Shown one piece after another: positions 46,701 to 58,700 of a stretch of 64,000 nt of DNA. The stretch's first letter is position 1. Every line of letters starts with the position of its first letter. The notes beneath the pieces were generated by a model. It was not told the origin of the DNA, did no database searches, and was given only the letters and a program-made list of their open reading frames with translations. The DNA lies in NCBI GenBank assembly GCA_025345505.1, contig JANVCC010000077.1, forward strand, positions 6,529,494 through 6,593,493, written 5' to 3'. This DNA is from Todiramphus chloris collaris (Eukaryota > Chordata > Aves > Coraciiformes > Alcedinidae). The position numbers and the translations under genes were made by a program.

Positions 46701-49700
46701 CGGAGCACAATTAAGTAGCTCTTAGTGGATAACAAAACATATCCCCCCAGTTGAGCATTTTGGTTTGTTTCATACTTTACATCAAGTTAACTGAGTAAAG
46801 CATAACTAGCATATAATGCTAATAAATACTTCTATAGCTTCTCTTCTGCTGTTGGAGGTGATACAAATGCTACAGGGAAATTAGGGAAGTGCTGGGATTT
46901 ATTTGAAAAAAAAAAAAAAAAGCATTTTATTTTGCAGATTATCTGCAAAATCCGTTACAGTGCTGCTACGTAGGTCTTAGTAAAAGCAAAAGCAGGCTTT
47001 TCATAAGATACTGCTTTACCAGATGAATTAACTCAGTCCTGTCTTGGGCATAGAATTTGTGTGTTTACAGTTGTAAGGAGAGCTTGGGACATGAGTTTCC
47101 AGAGAAACAAGAAGTGCTGTCTCTGTTAGCTTCCTAGTTTCAGGTTCATTCAAGCAAAAGGCTTTGCCTCTGGTGGCTTTTAAACTGCCTTTCTTGAGTT
47201 AGCTGACAATCTGATTCCAAAGATGTCCTTAAGAAGTCATGAAATAATTGGCAGTTCAGAAAGAAGCTGGAGGCGAAATAATTACTATGGCCCTGATGTT
47301 GAGAACAGTTACAACCAGGCATTATTTTGCTGCCTAGTCCTGCTGCTGTTGGTAGGCCTGCTCCCAGAAGGAAAGCAGTGTGAGTTCCCTGGGGACTGTG
47401 GTGTTCGAGGAAGCACGCTTGCCATTTCCCTTTATTCCACCCCTTCCCAAAAATGGCTTTCAAGGTTTATGCACTTCAGCAGAGTAGTATATGAAGATGC
47501 AAGGGTTGCACAGACTTTGTATATCATTGATAAATATGAACTTCACTCTCCAGCATTATCAGTTTGGCATATTTCACCATAATTTAAAATGTATTTAGCA
47601 GACAAAAGAAGACCATCAGAGAGAACAGAAATCCAGGACTGTTTGACTGGGTTTTGTTGTTTAATGTTCTGGGGTTTTGGGATTTTTTTGTACTGTGCTG
47701 TTTGTGTTTGTTGTTCTAAGTGGCAGCTGTCAGTTTTCATGACTTTTGTGTAAGACACCTTCTTGTCATAGTAAGAGATACAAGTGAAATAATGTCTAGA
47801 TGTATTTGGGGGAACTTTTCTGTTCAGTTTTGTAGGACCACTTTTCTTCTCTCTTCTAAATGAGACTTCCAATTATGTTGTAAAGATTCTGACTTTAATA
47901 TTAGAAATTTTTTACATTTTATTTTGATATCTAGAGCATATTTTAAAATAGCCTTCTATAGGGAGTGGTTATTTTGGTGGTGCTACTCTATCAAAGTCAG
48001 CAGTAGGGAAACTGAAAGTGTGCAATATTTACTTGAACTTACTCTTGTATAATAAATAGTGCTCCTTTTTCCACTGGAGATTTTTGCTTCAACTATTAAA
48101 CTGTTGCTTAGTTTATCTACTGGCACATAATTTGGTAGCCTGAGTAACACTTGTTTAAGAGTTTGTGAGGGATAGTATTTATTTTTGTAGTTTACAATTA
48201 TATTTAACCTCTTTCAAAAGAGTCCTTGGTAATGTGTTACGTGTCTGAAAAGAGGGAGATGGAAATTACACCTGCCATTGGAGTATATTCAAGAGAAAAT
48301 GTTTGTGATCCCGTAGCATGTGACAGTCAGGTTGGAAACAGAATTGAGATCTCCCAAATGCTGGTGTCTTTTGCGGTGGCTCCTGTTATTGTTTATCGTA
48401 GGCTTCACTTAGTGTTCTTACACACTGCCTTCTCAGCATGTGACCCAGGACCACACCATCCAATGCATGTCACATTTCTAGTATTTGATTGTCTAGCCCT
48501 TATGGTTAGTGCTTAATCCTTATCATATTTAATGTATGCTTTTTTATTTTTAATAGTAAAGGAATATTAATTTTATAAAAGACAGTTCAAGTAGTGACAC
48601 ATATTTCTTGTCCACAAATGTTGCTGCTCTGCCAACCTGATGCAATATTAATGGGAAAAGGCAACAGGATAATCTATTATTTGCATGCAGCTCTAAATCT
48701 CCATGACACTTTACCAAAACGGATCTGACAAAGAACAAAGAGTCTGCCTTAAAGAACTTAAGATCTAAAAAGCGCTAGTCAGGTTTAACAAGTGTCTTTT
48801 GTTTGTTATTGCCAATAGGTTTCAAGAATAAAAAAGAAAGTTAAAGAGGGGAGAGTGTACAGTAATTAGAGGTGTACTAAATATGGTGAAATTAGACTGG
48901 ATAAAACGATTAAAGTTGGATAAAAGTATTAAAGCTGGCAGTTTGGAGAGAAGGTTATGTAGGAGAGAGACATATTAATGCATGATCCTCAGAAAGCATC
49001 AGACATTTGAACAGACCACTAATTATTGAGACTAAGGTAGAAACATAGAAGAAAATATTGAACCTTGATTTGTCTTATTTTATGAATTCTGTTTTCTGTT
49101 CACTTCTTTTGGAAGAACGAATCGGTCTCCAGCACACTCAGTTTTACTACACATAGATTGGTGATGCTTTGTGAATTCAGACACAAACCTCTCTGCATTT
49201 TCATTGTTTCCTGTCTATCCTTTAACAACATGTTTGAAAAATAAAATAAACTAAATCCAGTCCAGGATTTTTCCCAGGAGAGCAAACACAGCACTTGTGA
49301 TGAGCAGTAGTTACAAATATCATTTATATTGTGCATGCAATAATGGAAAGAGTGGGGAGTTTTGGACAGAAAGAGAAGTACAGAGCCACACAAACTGCAA
49401 AATACGAAATCAGCAGTATAGTTTTTGTAAGATTCTTCAGATGTGTTAAAAGTAATGTATCGTCCTGTAGGCTTACTCCACAGTATTTTAACTCCATAGG
49501 GAATTTATTCAAATGAAGCCTTTAAAGAGGTCCCCAAATGTAGAACTGATGAGGGAAATGTCTCAGTTGTTTGTAATTGAATAAAGATTGAAGACACCTT
49601 GCATCCCACAACATTAACTGTGAAAGTTCCGGTGGATGTTGATGGATTACCTGAGAGGATTTGTAGTATGGACTTGTGACTGTACCACTGCTATAATCCA

Positions 49701-52700
49701 TTATCAGTCATTCAAAAATGATATATGATTGCACATTGTATTAAAGAAGCACGCCTGAGTAAAAACTATCACAATGTTCTGTGATATTCCTTATCAAGTA
49801 AAGCCCAAATTGACTGAACTTCATAGAGCGAGAGTATGACAGAGTTCTCTTCTTTTGTGTGTGTGTACTTAGATAGAAATTAATGAAATTGGTTTAGCAT
49901 TTTTCATCCACCTCTGAGTGTCAACTTCCTTAAATTGTATAGTATCATAATTGTGGAATTTTTTTACCTACTTATATTTTTCAGTACAGCAACAAAAGTC
50001 CCTAACTTTCCTGGGAGAAAAAGGGACTATAGCTGTTTTGAAAGCCCAGATACCCCTCTGTAATATCATCTCCACAGTTCATTTTCATTAACATATTGCT
50101 CACAGTTTCATTAACATATTAACAAATGGGAAAAGAGCAAACAGAAAACTCATCCCATCCTGTGACTGGAGAGTGATGATCATGAAATTTGTCTTTAGTC
50201 ACCTATTATTGTCTTTAAACACCCCGTAAGGCTGTTTAAGGAACTATTCTTTTCCAGCTTGAGCTGTTTCTTCTGTGTACTTAGTGTGACATTGCTTTTA
50301 GGGCCAAGCAGCTCGTGTTTTCAGAAGAGCTCTATGGTCTCTTGATTGCTGTCATCCTTTTTTCAGTCACAGTTAATGTTGAGGTTCAGTAAATGGCTTA
50401 ATGTAACAGTTTCTACCCTAGAGACTTCATTTTCTTCTTAGTGTTTCCCTTTCATTCATTCTTCTCTTGAGAACTTTCCCTGCATTATGGTACTATTCTA
50501 GGGCAGGTCTATAGAGTTAGAGCAGACCAGCTTTCTTAGAGCAAAAGTTTTTTTCACAGCTACTGGCCTTTACACCCTGCACAGAGGTAGGCAATGCCAA
50601 ACTACAGAGCTGGCATTAATTCTGTACAGTGATGGGAAGCAAAGACCCTGCCCATGGAAGGGTCGCACTGCCCTTGAAGTTAAGCAGCTGGTTCTCACTG
50701 AAACACTCGTGGCTCTGCAGGGCTGGCAGAGCTGAGCCCGAGAGCTTGGCTCTAGCAGGTGGGACAGATGATAAGAGACCGCAACACTCAAGGAAGCCAC
50801 TCTCCTGCACATGGGTTTTTAGCATGCCAGGATGTCATACTAAGACACTGTACCAAGGAAAATTCAGGAAGATGCCTGTAAAAGGAGCCAAAGGAGAGGA
50901 AATCTCAGCTACTAAGAGATGCTGCTTTCTGTAAAATTGCTATTGAAAATAATCTTTAGGTATCGTTACATGTTAAACAGTGATATTTTTATCCTTAAAT
51001 CTTAATAGCCATACATACTGAAATCATAATTTTCCCAAAGTGTAACAGAAAAGCAAGTTTGTTGTGGTAAGTAGCAGTCATGTAGGCAATCAAGTTCACT
51101 GCTGGTGCAAGTGATGTGTCTCCATGGACTTTGACAGAATTTTCGCCACTGATGGTGATAAGACATTTGACCTTTACTATTTAAAAGTTCCATAACAAAA
51201 TTATAAATGGTATGGGTAACTTTACTTTTATGTGAGAAGTTGATAATAATGATTTTCCCAGGTTTGAGACCGAATGAGTCTAAACCTGATGAAATCACAT
51301 TCCCAGACATAACAGTTGTCAAGTGTAAGGCCTGGATTGTGAGACACGGTAAGGGTGAAACTGTACAAGCTATATGAGGGTGCCAGGACAGAGCTTCAAT
51401 TTTGCTGAACTCTTGACCAAAGGGAGAGAACATGAAATATGTGAGAGCACTGATAGGAAGAATATTTCTGTCTAAGGGAAAGATCAGTGGCCTCTAGCAG
51501 AGTGAGGGGTTATGGCACAGTTGCAATTAAAAGCTAAAGAAAGAGTAAACGGTCATAAAGTTCAAATTTCTATTTAGTCTGGGCAAGTTTGAATCCCAAA
51601 AAAGGGAAATTAAAGACACTGGATATCAGAGAAGCAGAATGTAATAAAACTGATGGCAAATGGTTTAAATCATTTTATAACAGCACATAACTAACCTGTG
51701 GAAACCCTTTCAGAAAATACGGTGATTAGAAAGCTTAGTAAGAGCAACAGCAGTAAACGTTTATATTAACATGTGTCCTGTTCAAAGCTTAGGAAATAAA
51801 AATTTAGCTGGAAAGCTTTAGGTTTTCAGTCATAAGCCAGCAGGTCACTGACAGGGCATATCCTTTAAGGACTGTTTATTATGTATTTATTACTTTGTTA
51901 GTCATTAATACAAGCTCTGATTTAGCTCATTGAAACTGAAGAGTTCGACCTTATACTGTTAGTGTAGTCCAGCCAAGCAATTCCCATACTGTGCTATGTT
52001 CATACAGAAAACAGAATCTTCAAAAACCAGTTTCTCTCTGGGCTGCAGGCCTGGGATGTGTATACTGCACAACCATTTCTTCCTTATTCATTTAGTTTGG
52101 ACAGATACCAAAAGATTTGTGAAACTTTTTGTTGTCTGCCAGTAAAGAAGCGATAGGTGTGACCCGCCAAAGCATGCAGCAGTGCTTTCTATCTTGTTAG
52201 CCTGTTGAGCTTGAAAGGAATTCTTAGAACAAAACCATACTATACTCTGTAAAGGAACGGGGAAATTAGAGTTTTGTGTGGTGCCATGCTGGCAAGGCTG
52301 GTCTGTGACATTTGTCATTGACCGGCAGAGAGCTTCCGGCATGCTTCTGGGAATGCTAGTAGTACTACCTACATCCCTTAAACTCCTAAGGTTTTCTGCG
52401 TGAATGAGTGTGAACTATCGAACTCAGGAGGGAGGCAGTTTCAGAGAAGTTATGTGGCTGGGTTATGATGCCCTTTAACCCTATCTGCTATTCTCAGTGA
52501 GGCTTTTTGTGGGGTAACGTAGCTCTGTGACTTCTGGACTAGAATCAGATCAATTCCAGCATTTTAGGAGGGCAGACAGTGCAAACATGATACCGTACTG
52601 CTCGTGCAGATCTGTCCTGAGTGTTCACAACTGTTCATGGGTTGGACATAAACAGAAATTTGTGTACAACCCCTTGAAAATAACCTATTGGGTCTAACAG

Positions 52701-55700
52701 CCACTGTTAGTCACAGAGCTTTTTCTGGAAGTTAGTGAAGCCAGATAAATCTGTAGGAACTTGAATCCAGTGTGGACTGAGGAAATTAGCCTCTTCATCA
52801 ACCTGAGTGATTATTTGTTGTTTTGAAATTTCTGGGTATTTTCCTCTTTCCCAGAGAGCTGTCTAGTGATGTAGGGCCAGGGAGAATCTTGGGCTAAAAT
52901 AAGAATCCAAGATCTCTTTAAAAGTCAAATGTAATGTTAATATCATACAGCTGTGGATAGTTCTTTAAAATGGTTAAAATATTTTCTTGAGGTGAAGTAT
53001 ACTTAATGATTCCTCCCAGAGCCCTTAGGAAGCAGCATGCAAGGAGAATACTGATACTTGCCATTGCCAGAAAAAACCTGTACTTCCTGTATCAGACAAA
53101 ATCCTCAAGTAGATACAATTCAATATCTTGTTTTCTAGTCCCTAAGAGAAGTCTAAGAGAGGACATGATATTAGGATGGCCGCATATAAAAAGAGTATGG
53201 AGAAAGCCTGCCAAATGCAGCTGTTTAATTTGGCCCTTTATAACAGAACATGAGGACATTCAAAGATAAGAAGTTGTTTTAAAATTGAATTGCAGTAGCA
53301 TTTAAACATGATGAATCATCTAGAGAAGGTTCGTTTTAGTTTTCAATTAGTCTTGTCCTTTAGTAAAAAAAAAGAGGACACTTAAAGCTAAAAGACAATA
53401 ATTGTTAAATTAGGAAGGTAAGAAAGTACATTACCGAAATAACATTTAATCATTTTGCATCAATCTCATGTCTATGGGCTATTATTGAAGCAAATGGTTT
53501 AGTAATTCTTTAGAAAGATATGAGAGAGAATAGTGAGAGTACTTAAATTAATTGAGATTATGGGGAAAATCTAATTCTGTTAAGAACCCCTACATTATAC
53601 AGTTACTTCTGCTGTGAATGTAGGTTATATTTTCCTCTCAGACCTGAACAATAAACACTGGACCAAATAAGTAAAAGAGGTGCCAATAGCTTCTTCTGCC
53701 CTTTACTGAGTATTGTTTCTAACTGGGCTTGCTCCAAAGCTTGTGTGTAATTCTGAGGTTGAACAAGACACTTTGTAACTCTCACTGGCTTCAGTTCCAC
53801 ATAAGGAGACCTTACCAACATCTGAAGCCACTTGCTTGGACCAAAAAGTCCACCTATAAAAGCAAGTACTGCTGAGTTCCTCAGGCTTATACTTCAGGTG
53901 TGCATGCTGGCTCTAGCTGATCTGGTTTTAATACTTCATTTAGAATAAATTGGTGTAGAATAAAATGCCTGTGCTATCCCTTTGCATGTCTCTAATCCAA
54001 CCTAAGACTCCTGCGCATAGCAGAAAGCTGAGTACAGTCATATTAACAGAGAATATTTATGGCTTCTTTGTTTTGTTTTGGTTTGGTTTGGGTTTTTTGT
54101 TTTGTTTTTGAAGTGAGGTTCAGGTATTGATGATGAGACTAAAATGTGCTTATTTTTTTGCATGGGTTCAGGCTGCTGTTTGTCAGTCCAATTTAAGACA
54201 TGATCTTTTCACATCTGTTACCTTTATCAGTAAAACTACCTATTGCTCTGTCTTAATCTTGAGAGAATTTAGGGATGATGATGATTCAATAAACAAATCC
54301 TATCACACTATGGGGTAAACTGTGTATCTTCTTGTACTTGGAATAGTTATTAAGGGAGATCTGTCTGCCCTTCCATGAATTATTTATAGTAAAATAAAAC
54401 ATGTCCAGATCCACAGTTTGCCAAAGGTTACTGCCAGCCTGACTACGTGTACAGGCCATTTGTTTTTATCTGTGGGTCAGGATCTGTGTATCATACCATT
54501 GGCTGCAGTTCACTCTAGAGTCATTGCACCATCATCAGAATCCAATCGCATACAATAGTCACTTCATGGAAATCACAAGATCTTTATCCCTTGATCTGAA
54601 AAATGAAGGAAGAAAACAAACATTAGAGAAGAAAAAACATTGGGTAGGGCTGCCCGGATGGTTTGAATTAAGATAAATAGGCACACTGCATGTGACTGGC
54701 CACTAACAATAATTTCATTTGGTTCACCTAGAAAAAAGAAGAATGGAGAAGAAGCACAGCCAAAATCCTCTATCAGTAATCAGTACCGAATTGTTACACC
54801 CACATTCCAGTATAATATGGACTACAAGAAAGTTGGCAAATGTATTATTATAAACAACAAAAATTTTGAAGACAAAACAGGTAACGTTCTTTCTTCAGTG
54901 ATATTCATTACAGACTTAAGAATTTTTATACTCTACTTATTCAATAAGCATTTTATTTTTAGGACAGGGAATTTTAATGAATATATTTATCCTTTTTTGA
55001 GAAATAGTTGTTCCCACAATTTACTCCCATTCTTTAACACTTATACTAGAGTGGCTCTTTGCAGCTTCTCTGCAGTACATGTTTCAAAGAGCACACCACT
55101 TTCCTCTACCAACTGCAAATTAAACCTTTGTACCACAGTTTAAGGCTGCGTTGTTAAAATTTGAGCTTTGGCATCTACAGCCTATGTTATAATTTCTCTG
55201 TCCCTGAGCTACAGCTATGAGCTAGAAAAGCTAATCTCTGTAGCTGTGCTCTGTTCTCACTCTTGCATTTAACTTTTCAGGCCATGTACGGTTTCAAAGC
55301 AGACAGGTATTTGTGTTACAATCAACTCTATAGGTCTTTTCCTATACACTTGGCAAACACACTAACAGACGCGTTTACTCCAAAGAATTTACATCAGTTT
55401 CTTTTATGTGGGCATCACAGGGACTCTTTTCAACAGTTGTATCGTGTGGTGCTTTATGCATGTGTTACACTGCATAATCAAAAGGAGATACAGCCATCCA
55501 TAGAGGCCCTCTGTTGCGAGGTGCTGGAGGAATGTTTTTCAGGATAAGATACGTGTTAACATTGCACCTTGCATTATTTTGCATTAAAACAAAATCTCAC
55601 CGTTTGTTCTCAATGCTGAGAATGCTGCTAGAGGATTGTTTTAAAATCATGTCACCATGACATTGTTTAGGTTTGTTAACTGTATACCTAAGACTTTACC

Positions 55701-58700
55701 TTTGAACACGTGAATTATTTTGAATTGTGTAATGTGCAATCAACCATATTCTTTGTTTTCTGGCAGGAATGGGTACACGCAATGGCACTGATAAAGATGC
55801 TGGAGATCTAGCTAAGAGTTTTAGAAACTTGGGTTTTGAGGTTTATACATACAATGACCGAAGCCGTGGTGATATGGAAAAATTACTGAAACAAGGTAAA
55901 AATTTAGAATTGTAGAATACCTTAGAGTGGAAAAGACCTCTGGACATCACTGGATATACCCCCTGCTCAAAGCAGGTCGAATTAGAACTGATTTCTTAGG
56001 CCCCACTACATGTAATTTTTTGTACAGAAGGATTTGGTTTCTTAATGGATTAGGTTTTAATTCTCCACCTCTTCCTCCAATGTCAATTTAGAAATAAACA
56101 GTTTTCTTGTCATAGTAGGTGATGCACATGTTCTGTGTGTTAGGTGAAGAGCCTTGTCATATTAGATAAAGAGTCCAGCCTGTTGACTTCAGTACTAGAC
56201 TCAGATTCAAGTGCAGGATGCATTCATGTATCCAAAGTACTCATCACATTACTAAGTGAGTTGTGTTTTCTTTATCCACCACTTCTTACGTCTTCTAGTA
56301 GAGGCCAAATGCATACTTAGTCTCAGAAAAGTGTTTGATAAATATAGTTTTCATTTTAAATGTTGTTTCCTTTTGGCTAAGAAGTATTTGATTTGTAGCT
56401 GCTGAGGAGAATCACAGTGATGCTGCTTGTTTTGCCTGTATCCTTCTAAGCCATGGGGAAGAAGGCCTCATCTATGGCACTGATGGACCTATGGCTATCA
56501 AGAGTTTGACTGCGCTGTTCAGAGGAGACAAGTGTAAAAGCCTTATAGGCAAACCCAAATTATTTTTCATTCAGGTAATAGCCCTAAGGTAAATATTCTA
56601 TCCTACTGCTGCAGTGGGGAACATATGCTACGTTTGTTGTCAGCTCTAGAAGAGCCCTCTAGGTTAACTTACTGTATTTTGCTGGAGGTTTTGTGGAAAA
56701 ATGTGTTGAGAGAAGTTGATTGTGGGTGACTTGTATTCTTTGTTTTTAAAAGACAATTTATATAAAAGGTTCACAGATGTAAAGAACATATATTGTCATT
56801 GTAAATTTTTACATGATTTCTCTTTGTGCTTGATAATACGTGCACTTAAAAGCAGAAAGATAAACTCCCTTTTGCACAGACAGAGCTGAGGACAGTATGT
56901 GAGTATCAACAGAAATAATACAGAATAAAGGCTGTCTCTACAAATTACTGCATTCTACTAAAAGAAATATATTTTGTCTCCCTCAGTAGCCTAAAAATTT
57001 ATATTGCAGTATTGCATTAGAGTATAATTAACTGTATATTACTTAAGCTTTTAAAGACAGCTTCTTCAAATAGTATTAACTGGCATACCGTGGGTCTGAA
57101 TTCATCATAGCATTATGTACATATGGGAGTTGCAGTAGATGTGGTTTTCCCTAGGCTGTTCCATCAATTAATCCTCAACCTCAAAGTGAAAGCTGTGTCT
57201 GTTTTAGACTCTTCTTACTACTAAAGGGATGCTTCTTTTAATTATAAGTTAGGAATGGGTACTTTGATGCCTTTAAAATTTTCTTAATAAAGGCAACCTA
57301 CTCGTGCTATATCATCCCCTCAGACTGATATTTCTTTGCAAGTGCTGTGAGTTAAAGCTACTGATCAAAAGCTGAAACTTAGCAACCTGGACTGTGGTCC
57401 CAGTGCACCCTTTAGCTAAACCACGTGATTAAGAGGAAATTAAAAATAGAGAAAGGGAAATATGTTAAAAATGCAATGTACTTGAAATGGGTGGTCAAAA
57501 CACTGGAACAGCTTGCCCAGATTGTAGAATCTCCATCAGTGGAGTTTCCATCTGTCTCCATCTCCAACTGGACACAGTCCTGGACATCTGCTGTAGCTGT
57601 CCCTGATTGAGAAGGAGGATCGGACTAGATGATCTTCAGAAGTGATTTTGTTGTTCTGTGGAGTGTACTGCTACAGCAGTGAATGTTAGGAACCAAAGAC
57701 AATGTGTAGTCCACTGTGAAGAAAATGTCCAAAAGTCACACTGCACAAGACATTATGTAATGACTTTAGACTAGGAAAATTAGTCATGGTTAGAATAAAC
57801 TAATGCTGACTTGGCATTTTGACAATCCACTGAGATCCACAGCCTTCAACACCATTACCTCCCTTTACTCTATGGGATGTATATTTTAAAATGGGTAGTG
57901 ACTTTATCACTGAACAATGAGATGTCCCCTAGAATTGAATTTCTGCTTCTAATACACACAAAGTACTGCTTAAAACTGTATCCATTAAAAAATGTTAATG
58001 AACACTTATTTTTATAGCACCTTGTTTCTCCTTACTGGACAATTTCTCTTTGTCTTCACTGCTTTCAGGCATGCAGAGGCTCTGAATTTGATGAAGGTAT
58101 ACAGACTGACTCAGGACCTGCAAATGACACTCTGGAAACAGATGCCAATCCGAGATACAAAATCCCCGTAGAAGCAGATTTTCTGTTTGCATATTCCACA
58201 GTGCCAGGTAAAGAAAAGGGGGTCAGGGTGGGGATAGAAGCCTAAAATCTTGCCACCCATATTGACTTGATTGTAGACAGACCGTTATTGACGATACACT
58301 GTACACTACTGAACAAAACACTGAGACTCAGTGTATGTTGGGCCCGAGTGTTTTCCCACCCCTTTTACACTAGCTGTAGCAGAAACAGGAGAAAGCTCGG
58401 ATTTGGCAGGGTTCAAGAAGACACAGACATCACAGGTGGATTTGGCAGGGTTCAAGAAGACACAGGCATCACAGGTGGATTTGGCAGGGTTCGAGAAGAC
58501 ACAGACATTTCAGGTGGTGAAGGCTGTACTGTTTTCTGGCAATCCTGCCATTCCGTATCCCAGTTTAGTGAGCACGTTGAATATGTGAAGGCAGGAAGAG
58601 GAACAGTTAGAGCACAAAACTTAGAGAAGAAAAACCTGAAATCTTACTTCTTGGAGTTTTCCCAAATGCAAAAATATAGGATGTTACTTAAGTAGCGTGA

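Larger units (their letters stand above)
37743..54731. other. CASP7 large intron (about 17 kb)
   Basis: Contains an ancient L3/CR1 relic (39230-39700), an antisense solo LTR (41815-42910), a MIR-like patch (46590-46705), a 15-nt repeated motif TTTCATTAACATATT (50083-50097 and 50106-50120) and a T/G-rich tract (54068-54110). I found no extra coding exon. Open frames up to 143 codons occur but lack splice context and family likeness. Confidence 0.65.

Noticed and set aside
47223-47582. 119-codon open frame with a hydrophobic leucine stretch
   Set aside because: Could pass for a membrane segment, but the opposite strand is equally open, there is no other support, and it lies in the CASP7 intron.
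51002-51433. 143-codon minus-strand open frame in the CASP7 intron
   Set aside because: Longest chance frame in AT-rich intron DNA. No recognisable domain, no splice context, no mobile-element likeness.
54817-55143. Open frame running from CASP7 coding exon 2 into the intron
   Set aside because: The first part is exon; the rest is intron read through past a good GTAACG donor.
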